A stretch of DNA of 64,000 nucleotides, taken from the NCBI GenBank assembly GCA_030272155.1, contig CP126201.1:3260501-3324500 (forward strand). Reading direction: 5' to 3'. The notes under the pieces were generated by a model. It did not search any database, had not been told where the DNA came from, and saw nothing but the letters and a program-made list of their open reading frames with translations. This DNA is from Tetradesmus obliquus (Eukaryota > Chlorophyta > Chlorophyceae > Sphaeropleales > Scenedesmaceae). The translations under genes were made by a program, and so were the position numbers. Below, piece after piece: positions 24,276-34,594 of this stretch (within the stretch, counting starts at the first letter, position 1; each line of letters begins with the position of its first letter).

Positions 24276-25706
24276 CAGCAATGAAGGCTGGCAATGCAGC
24301 AGAAAGAAGCCTGCATGACGTGGCAAAGTGCTCGGTTGGGTCTTCCCAAGGCCTCCGCGAGTCTGCTGCCAGCGACTGCTGCACTCCCAGCACTTCCCAT
24401 GCCCAAACCTTCCAGCAGCGCGGCGGCATGCTGCTGCTGCTGCTGCCTGCTGTGGTTGTCACTGCTGCAAAGCCGGAGTGCAGCAACTGCAAGCTGGGAA
24501 GCTGCCAGAAGAAACAGAGCTTCGCTGCTCACAAGCACTTCCCATGCATCTGCGGCAGCTGGCTCAGAGCTGGCAGCAGCCTCGCTGGAACCCTGCACGC
24601 TGCCTGCTGTTGCCTGCTGCTGCTGCTGCTGCTGCTCCTGCTGTTGCAGCTGCTGCTCCTGCTGCTGCAGCTGCAGCAGCTGCTGCTGCACTTTTTGTGC
24701 CTCCAGCTTCGACTTCTTTTCCATGTGCTCCAACAGCATCATCCGGCATGCTGACAGCAGGTGTTGGCAATAGGCCACCGCCCCAGCAACAGACTCAGGG
24801 GCACCGACAGGCATGCCACTGCGCAGCACAGCTACAGCCATACGTGCTGCTGCTGGCTGCAGTAGCACAAAAGCTGCCTCACCAGATAGGCGTGTGTGAT
24901 GTGCTGCAGTGGCTGCACTTTGAATCAGCGCCAGCTCTAGCGCCAGAGTGCAGCACTGCTGCTGCCGCTGCTGCTGCTGCTGCTGCAGGGACGCAAGGCG
25001 CAGCTCCAGCCCTTGGCAGGCTTCTGTCATTGCTTGAGACAGCCCTGCATGTGCCAATGTTCAGGCATACGCGGAGGAGCTTGCTGCAGCATGTGTACCG
25101 CACTTCAAACCTCATCATCGATAATGTCAGATGCGATCAGCACCCCGCAAGTAACCTGGCTGTAGCATCACAAGCAAGCCAGCACAGCAGTGGTACCTGC
25201 AATACTTTCTGTCACGCCTGCAACGCTGCCGTAACCTGCGCAGTGAGTGCAACGACCAACTGCATATTTTCAAGTTCTTGATGAACTGTAGGTATGCACA
25301 ATAGCCTGGTAGCATCGGTGTCAGTGTCTTGTTTCATACTTGGCATGCTGGATGGGCTCACCAGTAGCTTGCAGGCGGGCCGCCATTTCCTGCTGCTGGC
25401 CTTGTGACAGGTTGCTTGAGCCTCTGACGATATTGCAGCATGTAGTAAAGGTGCCGATCAAGCTGCCGATGCATACCAGAGCCTGCTTTGGCAGGTCCAG
25501 CAGCAGCAGCGGCTGCAGCAAGCGTAGGCCATGTGCAGCAGCACGTGCCAGCGGCACCAACGCAGCATCAGCAGCGCCCTTGTACAGCTGCTGGGACTGC
25601 TGCATGCGGTCTAATTTCTCCTTAAACACGGAGAGGTCTGGTGCTTCAGACAGCCGCTGCAGCAGCGCCAGACTTTGCTCTACGCTTGCTGTTGCTGGCC
25701 TAGGTG

Positions 25707-25760
<54 letters not shown>

Positions 25761-25800
25761 TGCGAGGCTGCTGCTGGCCCCTTGCTCTGCCAGGTGCCAT
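22458..25800 (-). CDS. MYND zinc-finger protein with frame break and in-frame TAG
   Basis: The start ATG is at 25800 ([11 protein letters not shown]..., then poly-Gln). Exons: 25800-25362, 25044-23847 and 23587-22458; the outer junctions are in phase. The C-terminus is a MYND finger with ordered Cys/His: [21 protein letters not shown] and WQLHRLVC. The middle is a helical, Ala/Gln-rich solenoid-like region. Two problems are visible. Exon 2 is open in two different frames that swap between about 24400 and 24180 (its length is off by one base for the joined phases). Exon 3 has an in-frame TAG at 23367-23369 inside a Gln run. It is either a young pseudogene, a sequence error in CAG tracts, or unrecognised splicing. 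MYND fingers usually bind proline-rich partners; no catalytic SET domain is seen. Confidence 0.6.
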
Positions 25801-26287
25801 TGCTCTGACATAAAAAAACAGTTATATTGTAGGTGGTGCTGGTGTATAAGTTGCGCACTGCCTGTGATGAAGGTTGGTCTGTTCCGAGGTGTTCTCGACG
25901 GAGTTCCCGCTCCGCTCAATCGAGCACGTGCAATGGATGCAGACGAATACTTTATGCAGGCATTATCCCCGTGCCGGAAGCTCAGACATACTTTTGGCAC
26001 GCCGCCAGAACTGACATCGTAGATTACGAGGTCGCTCAGCCGAGGGACCTTGTTGCAGCTGGGCTGCAGCTGGGACGCCGTCTGCCCGTCCGATGCTAAC
26101 AATTTTGTCTTCATTCAATAACAAACAACCCTGAGGAAAGACTTTAGTCGTTGATACATCAAATTACAACTTGACAGAAACAGCGATGTATCTGACAGCC
26201 GCACACAGGGCAGCCCAGCCCACGGGGACATGCATGTACATGCAGAGATCGAACACCCAGCCTGTTGCAAGAAGTTTCAAATCAAAA
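25801..26287. other. Spacer between MYND gene start and HflX 3' end
   Basis: It holds the MYND upstream region and the HflX 3' UTR. No further gene is visible. Confidence 0.45.
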
Positions 26288-29200
26288 TCACAGCGTGCTT
26301 GTGACAGGGCTGCTGGTGCCACTGCCTGCAGCGCTGCCACTCATGATCAAATCCTGCCAGTCAGGCGGCAGCTGGTGCTGCGCCAGGCTGCTGCCATGCT
26401 GCTGCCGCCGCCGCTGCTCCGCTCGCTTGCCTGCCCTACTGCCTGCGCTGCGCGGCACATACGACCTATCACCCGCATCCTGCTGCTGCTGCTGCTGCTG
26501 CTCGCTGCCAGTCCCATCCCAGTATCCATCTTCCGCTACTCCTTCTAGGCTGGCATTGTCCACAATGTAATCTGTAAAGATCTCATCTTCCGAAAGCGTC
26601 TCCAGCTGCCCATTGTCCCCATCATCTGTCACACTGCCAATTGTGCTGCCTGCTGTGCTGCTGCCATCAGCGGTACAGCAGTACGGCTGCAGCTTGCCAA
26701 CAAGGCAGAGAGGTACGCGTGCTGCCAGGCGCGTGCCCTGCTCTGTGTATGCTGTGCTGCTGACTTTGCCCATCTTGTGAAGCTCATCCAGCAGGGCACC
26801 AGCAGAGTACGGCAGCAGCACCTGCGACAGCAGCAATGTGCGGCAACAGACCAATGAGCGGCGTGTTTGTGCAGCTGCTTTGTTGAACCGGCTGTCTAGG
26901 CACGCACAGAAGCACTTAGGGTGCTGCACACAACGCCAGCCAAATAAACAGCAGACGATGCTGGATGCAGCTGACTTGTAGACAGCACAACACCCACCTC
27001 CATCTCCAACGCTGCTGCATAAGCACCGCCACTCCATATGCATGCTGCAAACACCTCGACTGCACCAGCACAGCACCCACCTCCATTTCGACCATGCTCT
27101 CAGCCAGTTTGCCAGCCACAGCAGCCATCAGCGCCTGCAGCCCCTCGCCGGTTGCCCCGCTGATGGCAACAGTGTCTGCGCGGCTGGCTGCAAGTGCGGC
27201 AACTGCTGCCGGGTCAGGGCAGGCGTCGATCTTGTTCCAGGCGGTGACCAGCGGCAAATCCTGCACCCCCAGCTCCTCCAACACCTGCCATCAAACATGA
27301 ATGTGAAAGCAGTAGGAGCAGTACATAGGTGTGAGTTGGTTTTAGTCATGCTTGGTTGACGGAAGTATCAGGCATCGCTCTTGTTCCAGGCAGTGACCAG
27401 CGGCAAATCCTGCACCCACAGCTCCTCGAGTACCTGCAACAGAAAGTGATTGATACTTTGACGTTGTCGGAAACAGCAGAAGCAGGAGGGAATAGGGAAT
27501 GCACTGTAGTCCAAAGATTGTTGTAGCTCCATGCATGACAAGCGCATGTGCATATGGTGACAGATACATGATGCATGCTGCAGGCACAATGCTACAGCTG
27601 CTGCAATTGTTTCTTGTTGTGTTTTGCAGCACCAAGCTAGATCGCACACCAAGCACATTAACACATTCTGCGCACCTGCAGCACAGCCGCACTCTGCGCA
27701 GGCGCATTGCCCGCTGAAACGTCCAGCACGTGCAGCACCACAGATGCCGAAGCGATCTCCTCCAGCGTGTCCACAGACAAAGACCCAGAACACAGCCCCA
27801 ACTTCAGCATGCCCCTGAGCTGTTCATCAACAACGCAGGCGCTACACACACATGCGAGAAACACGCATGCATCCACACAGCAGCCCACCACAAAATCAGC
27901 CGCGCATTGCAGGATAAACCCGACGCACCTGCAGGACCGCTGCACACTGCGCAGGCGCGTTGTCGGCTGAAACGTCCAGCACGTGCAGCACCACCGATGC
28001 TGAGGCGATCTCCTCCAGCGTTGCCCTGAAGGCCGCCACCAGCTGGGTGGGCAGCTTTTGAATGAAGCCCACAGTGTCACTGAACAGCACCTCCAGGTTG
28101 CCACCCGGCAGCCGCACCTGTGGTACAAACAATTTGAAAGAAACCACAGCAGCAAAGAAGCCGAGATGGAGCACAAGAGGTGAGTGGGCAGCTTCTGGAT
28201 GAAGCTTGCAGTGTTACTGAACAGCACCTCCAGATTGCCCCCAGGCAGCCGCACCTGAGGTGCAAACATGAAATCAAGGTGGCAGAGCAGCATATGCGAA
28301 GTAGGCACCTTTGGCATGAAGCCCACAGTGTCAATGAACAGCACCTCCAAGCAGCCGCACCTAATGCAAGGACATATTGCAAGGACACAAGAGGAGTAGC
28401 ACAGGTGAGCATGAGGAAGACAAGCAGCAGACCACTTGACACGGGGTTGCACCCTGGCAGCCGGACCTGAGGCGCAAGCAAACATACATATCAGCAGCAA
28501 CACATGTACAGCTGGAAAAAAGGAAGCGGAAACCACTGGCAGCTGTTGAATGAATGCCACGGTGTCGTTGAACAGCAATTCTGAGTTGCATCTGTGTCAT
28601 GGCACCAGGCCACGTTAAGTATCTCAGCACCCGCGACCACCACTCAGATCATACCAAAACACGGACACAGCCAGGCAGGCAAGCAGCCTCTCACTTTGCG
28701 CGTGGTGGGGTCCAGTGTGGCAAAGAGCTTGTCCTCTGCCAGCACCCCCGCATCTGTCATCGTGTTGAGCAGCGTCGACTTGCCCGCATTGGTGTAGCCC
28801 ACAAGAGCCACCACAGGAATTGGGGCGTCTTGGCGGCGGGTGCGGTGCGCTGCACGGTGTGTGCGAACAGCCTGCAACTCCCTGCAGCAGCAGCACAGAC
28901 ACAGGACATGCATGTTTGCTTGTGCAGCTGCTGGTTGCAGCATTGGCTGCATACACATAATCAGTGAACAGCCAAGTCCCGCGCGCGCGTGCTCACAACA
29001 TCTGCAACCACACACCCGCCAGCGTCACAAGAAGGCACATGCAACAGAACGTAAACCATCCCAGCGTCCCAAACAGCGCTCCATCGCTGTCCACGAGTTG
29101 GCATCATAACCAACAGACGAAAGCGCCACAACCTGCCCACACTGCGCGTTACACAAACTGAGTTGCCGCACCGTCGCAGTGCCGCCGCCTTGTCGCGCAG

Positions 29201-32200
29201 CAGTCGCTTGTCGATCTCAATTGGCTGCTACTCCGCACAGCAGCGAACTACACATGTTTGCAAACAGAGTTGCACAGCCCATCGCACCTGCGCAGTGCTG
29301 CAGCCTTGTCCCTCAGCAGTCGCTTGTCGATCTCGATCTGCTTCTCTCCCGTGCCCTTGACCTGGCCACCACCCGCCACTCTGTCCAGGTGGCTCCACAT
29401 GCGCGTCAGCCGCGGCAGCTGGTACTCCGTCTGAGCCAGCTCCACCTGCAAGTGTGAAAATGTTTGAAGGGATGGAAAATGTTGAATTGTGGTCGTGTTG
29501 TTGAATGTTGGCAGTAGGTATGTGCCTGTGGCGGCAGCTAGTACGCCGTCTGAGCCAGCTCCACCTGCGATCGATTTGTGAGAAGAGCAAGTCAAAAGTC
29601 ACCAATGTTAAGACAGATACAGAAGTGACGTTTGTGCTGCAGCATTACCACATCCAACAGGTGAGCAACAGCAGTCACATGCTGGGCTGCAGCTACAGGT
29701 ACAGCAACAGCAAGCTGCTGCCGTTGTAGCTGCCATTAAGCAGCCGCAGCCCCACCTGCAGCTTGCCCTCGCGTGTGCGTGCGCGCTGGCTGAAGATGTC
29801 CAGGATCAGCGCGGTGCGGTCCGCGACAGCAACCTGCGGCAGCAGCGTGAATAAAGTAATTGTCTTGCGTTATTGCACATGATGTGTGACACATTTTCAC
29901 ATGTACTGACAGCAGTGCGTGCAGGAGATGTGTGGGATGAGCGCGGTGCATGGCACACACATCAACAGCAAACGCCGCATACCTCTGTGAGCATGCACCG
30001 GATAGCACCGCAGTGATTGATGTGACCAGGCAGGACACCAGCTGCGGCTCCAAGCTAGCTGCATGCAGCATCCCTACTGCCAAAACTACGCAGTAGCCCG
30101 TTGCTGGGCTTGAACATATTGACCAAGGGTGCTGCCAGCCTCACCTGGGCTCCCTCCCTGCCGCCTGAGAAGGCCTTCTCCAGGTTCCTCAGCTGCCCCG
30201 GCGACAGCTCATCATCAAAAATGACAGTGTCGGCCTGCGCAGCACACGAATTCAAGTCACGGTGCCAAGGCATCACAGCACAGCAGCAATGCCGTCAGTG
30301 ACAAGCTCGTCGAAGGAAATTGTTGCTAATCAGCATAGTAAATGACAGCACAGGCCTCTGCTCAACAGGCACCAGGCCACCCCTTTCCCCAAGTAAGGTG
30401 CAAAAGCCAAGGACTGTCTGCACAACTCCTGCTGTCACTATCACAGGCATGCATGCTCCTTGTAGCTGTGGTCGTTCCTGCAAACCACAGCAATGCTGCA
30501 ACACCGCCAGCAGCAGGTGCGTCCACCCACCTTGAGAGCAGTGACGGCTCGAGCCACCTCTGCCACCTTGCCGCTGCCGATGTAGGTCGAGTTGTTCGGG
30601 GCTTCCAGCACCTGGTAGTTGCTGCCGACCACCTGTTGAAGGGAGCAGCACGTACGATCAGCAAGCCATAGACATATTGAGCGAGTGCAGCACAGTAAGC
30701 ACGGTGGGAGCAGTTGATGCTCAGCTGCCACAAGGCACAGCAGCAGACCAAAACGTTGTAAAAAACCAAAACGTTGTAAAAAACCAAAACGTTGTAAAAA
30801 ACCGGCACAGCACATAGCAAACGTCCCTAGCAAGTGCCGAGTTTCAAAAGGATAAGGAGAGTATTGTCTCCATGCCTGCCAGCGCCTTACCTGCAGCCCA
30901 GCTGTCTCTGCCAGCCTGCCGAGCTCATCAAGGGACTCATGCACATTGTAGCTAACCTGCGGCTGCCGCTTGCTGCTGCGGCTGCTGCTACTGCCATCCC
31001 CAGCATCTGCTGCTGCAGCAGGAGCAGCCCAAGGGCTGTAGCTGCTTGCTGTCATGCCTAGGCCACCACTGCTACTGCCGAAGAGGCTCTGCTGTTGCTG
31101 CTGCTGCTGGCGGCGCTGCTGCTGTTGCTGCTGCTGCTGGTACTGCTGCTTGTAGGCGACTCCCACGAGGTACACTCGCTCCTTCTCTGTGGACCAGAAG
31201 TCCTGCAAGCAGCGCAGAAAGTAACATAAGTCAGACATTCAAACAGTGTTACATGTCCCCCAAACTCACCCAGCCCAGCCCAGCGCACCGCAGCACATCA
31301 AGCCCATACTGCGCTTGCAGGCATACATGTGCACAGTAGTAGCACTTCTGCTACGCATTTCTCAGCCATGCCTTCCAACTGCTGCGTGCCACACCATACA
31401 AGGATGAAGGTCAGAACAGGCCGACCGTCATGTAACAGTGTCATGTAACGGTGCCCCACCTCTCCTGAGCGCCTCATCTCGTCATCATCATCATCCGCCT
31501 GCTCCCATCCATCCTCCTCCTCACTGCCACTAGAGCCTGACAGCACCTGCAGCACAGCACAGCGAAAATCGGCCAGGGCATCAGCGCAGTAAGCATGAGG
31601 TACTGCTGCTTGGTGCAAAGCAGCCATCCTCCTCCTCACTGCCGCAAGAGCCTGACAGCACCTGCACCACAGCACAGCAAAAAGGCGGCCAGGAGATCGG
31701 TACAATGAGCAATAGGGAGTGCAGCTTGGTGCAAAGCAGCCATCCTCCTCCTCACTGCCGCTCGAGCCTGACAGCACCTGCAATTCAACGCACAGTAGTT
31801 CAACCAGAAGATGGCAAGCCAGACGTTAGCACACGGCTGTAGAATTGGCAAGTCAGCATGCAACAAACGCATGTTGGGTGCCCTGACAGAGAATACACCC
31901 AACGGCCAGATGAGCAAATGCACTGAGTATTGTGACCACGACTGCAGCAGAGACGGCGCGCCTTGGCAAAGGCAGCTGCTACAACCAGGAACCATGCATG
32001 CCTTGCAGCCTGCAACTGTGTGTGCTAGCATGCAGTAGCGAGCCTGCTGCTGCATGGCTCCTGTCTTTGCCAGCCTGGCCGCACCTGCTGCCGTGCTGCT
32101 GCCATCGCTGCACGAAACTCATCTTCTGACATGGCAGATGACACCACCTGGCCTGCTGGACGCTGCACTGCTGCTGCTGCACTGTCATCACTGTCAAAAT

Positions 32201-32507
32201 CGTCATCCTCCTCGTCAGCACTGCCTAACAGGATGATGTTGTCATCTTCTGCCAAGTCAGCATAGTCAGCATCATCTCCATCTGCTGCTGCTTCTCCATG
32301 AGGGTTGCTGCTGCTGCTGTCTCTTGAAGGTGGAACTGCTGCTGCTGTGACACATGCAGGGCGTGTGCGGAGCAGCACTCCAAGGCGCCCTTGCTGTGCA
32401 TATCCGGATGCTGCGTAGGTTCGGCTGCAGGAGCTCGCTGTTGCTGAACCCGCTGATGGCGCTGCTGTTGACTGCACAATGCTGGCCCTGCCTAGAAGTG
32501 TGCACCC
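26288..32507 (-). CDS. HFLX: HflX ribosome-associated GTPase, probably plastidial
   Basis: HflX GTPases bind the large ribosomal subunit and split stalled ribosomes. Exons (minus): 32507-32085, 31546-31460, 31202-30891, 30632-30531, 30234-30145, 29833-29756, 29445-29288, 28881-28695, 28117-27929, 27284-27081, 26821-26288, all in phase (787 residues plus an unseen first exon). The N-domain reads [20 protein letters not shown] and [20 protein letters not shown]. The G1 loop is [19 protein letters not shown]3 is [12 protein letters not shown] and G4 is TAWNKIDA. A long Ser/Thr/Gln tail after LVGKLQPY is not part of the bacterial core. The acidic, Ser-rich N-terminus suggests a targeting peptide, but no initiating ATG exon was located above 32507. 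Its introns carry many partial exon copies, listed separately. Confidence 0.9.
26998..27012 (-). repeat. Echo of HflX exon 10 end plus donor
   Basis: A short copy of the last bases of exon 10 with its GTGGGT donor lies 83 bp downstream of the real donor (boundary at 26998 versus 27081). Confidence 0.55.
27370..27433 (-). repeat. Echo of HflX exon 10 start plus acceptor
   Basis: It reads CAG|GTACTCGAGGAG and encodes [20 protein letters not shown], close to the true exon start [20 protein letters not shown]. It lies 149 bp 5' of the real exon in the preceding intron. Confidence 0.8.
27676..27785 (-). repeat. Open echo of HflX exon 9 second half plus donor
   Basis: It encodes [20 protein letters not shown] and then [11 protein letters not shown], ending at a usable GTGCG donor, in the intron after exon 9. 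It differs from the real exon at only a few residues and has no stop. It lacks the exon's first half and its acceptor. The offset is 253 bp. Confidence 0.8.
28190..28594 (-). repeat. Cluster of echoes of HflX exon 9 first half
   Basis: The intron before exon 9 holds at least four tandem copies of its acceptor and start. Boundaries are at 28254 (open, [20 protein letters not shown]), 28360 (internally deleted) and 28466 (VRLPGCNP only), plus a fourth, boundary-less piece at 28533-28590 ([15 protein letters not shown]). Spacings are 137, 106 and 106 bp. Most of the intron consists of these copies. Confidence 0.8.
29166..29225 (-). repeat. Echo of HflX exon 7 end plus donor
   Basis: It copies [17 protein letters not shown] and a GTGCGG donor, 116 bp downstream of the real donor (29172 versus 29288). 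Confidence 0.75.
29528..29564 (-). repeat. Echo of HflX exon 7 start plus acceptor
   Basis: It reads CGCAG|GTGGAGCTGGCTCAG, then diverges with an in-frame TAG. It is 119 bp 5' of the real exon start (29564 versus 29445). Confidence 0.75.
30748..30801. repeat. Three exact copies of an 18-bp unit
   Basis: CCAAAACGTTGTAAAAAA is repeated three times without change inside an HflX intron. The A-rich composition stands out from the surroundings. Confidence 0.9.
31621..31777 (-). repeat. Two tandem echoes of HflX exon 2 start
   Basis: Boundaries CTGCA|GTGCTGTCAGGCTC lie at 31661 and 31777, against the real exon start at 31546. The units are 115 and 116 bp. Each copies the acceptor and the first half of the exon ([12 protein letters not shown]), then shared intron sequence. 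Confidence 0.85.
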
Positions 32508-34055
32508 CTGCAGACATGACAGGGTGCAGGACGAAAAGCTTACGTACACCCTTATGGCAGCCAGGTTTGGAGTGGTGTGATGATCAGGGCGCATACCATG
32601 CATGCATGCACATGTTCAGGCTCTGGGCACCAGAAATGTTGTCTACATGCCCGCTGGTTGCAGGGCGCATATGCACTGCTGTGGATGATCAGCCCAAACG
32701 CCTTGATGAATCACCTGTGTCGGCTTCCATGAACAGCTGGGCACGGCACGTCGATACACTGCAGCTGCTGCTGTGCTGCGTGGCTGTGCTGCTGCTAAGC
32801 CATGATTGGGATGGTGCCACATGGCTGTGGAAGCCGACAAACCGGCAAGCAGTTGAAGATTCGTTTACAACACCACGTCTTGACTAGTTCATCACGGTGT
32901 TGCACGTGTGAACTGTACGTGTTTCAATGTGTTGTGCCGATGCGCCAGTTCAAGCCACCTATGATGTGTACATGGCAGTCAAACTGTGCCAATAACACGA
33001 GCCACGGATGTAGCTGTTAGTGCTGAGAGTTGGTGAACAACCCTGCTCAACACCCTGCAGCAGGACCCTGCCAGGTCAGCTGAATAACACTGCCTGGAAT
33101 TCAGGGAGTCATCATCTGCAACCACCTCTGCAACGGCTGACGCTAGCCAGAACCCTGTTCAGCGCTACTCACGCATGATCCCCTGCACGATTGTCAATGC
33201 TGTGGCTGTACGCAGCCTGGTGTTCCCCTGCACACTAGGCACATGTTTGTCACGTCTGCATCAGCTGCAAGTGCAAGTATCCCAGTCCTATGCAGCTTGA
33301 ATGAACCAACTTCTTGCAGCTTCTGACCAGTCAGGTATGCAGGTGGTGCCTTGCGAACAATATCTTCTGCCTGGCCATTGGCATTGGTGTGCACACCTCA
33401 TCCAGTGGGGAACCATGTGACATGTCACCAGCTGCAAGTGACCAGCAACCCTGGAAATGTTAACAAGCACAACCGGCAAACAAACTGAACGCAGATAAGC
33501 GATGCGAAAGCTAGCAGGTGTCGCTGTCCTGCTTCTCCCCTTTTTCTGGAGCTGAGAGCCCTGAAGATCCGTAGACATCCGTGCCTCAATCCGTGAACGC
33601 CACAACCGTCACTTGTACATCGCGTTCAACACGTACGTACTGCTTTGGAAGTGCGTGGTCGGGCGATACTCACTATTGAGTACAGCAAGCTGCTCCAGCT
33701 GTCACTGTCTGAAGCCTTGCATGACCACCTGTGCTGCTGCTGGGACCAGGAGCATGGCACACGGTCGGAAATGTAATGATTATTCTCAGTTGCGTTAGCA
33801 ACAGCATTGAGGAGCCCTACGGGTGAGCACCTCGTACTTTCCACAGGCATGGCAGCAGCTCAGCAGCAGCAGCAGCAGCAAATGCAAATGGATGCTCTCA
33901 GGATTCATACATGTCACACCACTCCATAATCAATCTGTAGAGTCAGCCTGCCTCAGTGTGCCCATGACTCTCCTGACAGGTCACGCATCCCCACCATCAT
34001 CTGACACTTGAAAACATGTTGTCGTTGTCCCGGCCCCGTGCCTCATGCAGCAGTT
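32508..34055. other. 1.5-kb divergent spacer between HflX and the M43 protease
   Basis: It must contain the missing HflX first exon and the promoters of both genes. Minus-strand frames at 33288-33605 and 33626-33850 were considered as the HflX first exon but neither joins convincingly. Confidence 0.4.
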
Positions 34056-34542
34056 ATGAAGCCGAGTAGGCTTCAAAAGCTGGTATTCTATAGCTTTACT
34101 GGCATCATTTTCATCGGCATTGGCCTGGGGCCAGGAATCCTCTGGGGCAAGGCCCACAGAGCAGCACATGCCAGAGCAGAGCAGCAGCTGGTGGATGCGT
34201 CAGCTGCAGGCAGCAGGCAGCTGCAGGAGCTGCCGCCTGCAGGAAGTCCTGAAGCAGCACAGCTGCTGGCAGATGAAAACACAGCAGGTAAGAGTTGTGG
34301 CAGCGGCAGGGCTGTTGATGCAAAGCAGCTGCTACAGTCGCGGAGTCAGCAGCAGCAGGGTTGTGGCGACACAGTTGCTTGTAGACTCGCTTGACTGCTT
34401 GACTGCTGGTGCAATGCTATTGAAGCGCCTGCAGCTTAGTTTCTTGGGAGCATCGGTTGCTGCTACACCTACAGCTTGCCAGCTACCGTATGCAAGTGAC
34501 TATAGCAATTGTGCATCATACATCTGCCTGTCTGCCCACCTA

Positions 34543-34594
<52 letters not shown>

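Noticed and set aside
23780-24754. Long plus-strand frames rich in Leu, Cys and Ala opposite the MYND gene
   Set aside because: Antisense of CAG-rich coding sequence gives CTG/TGC runs that stay open by chance.
28695-28881. HflX G-domain as a generic Era/Obg GTPase
   Set aside because: The flanking [15 protein letters not shown] and [11 protein letters not shown] motifs are specific to HflX.
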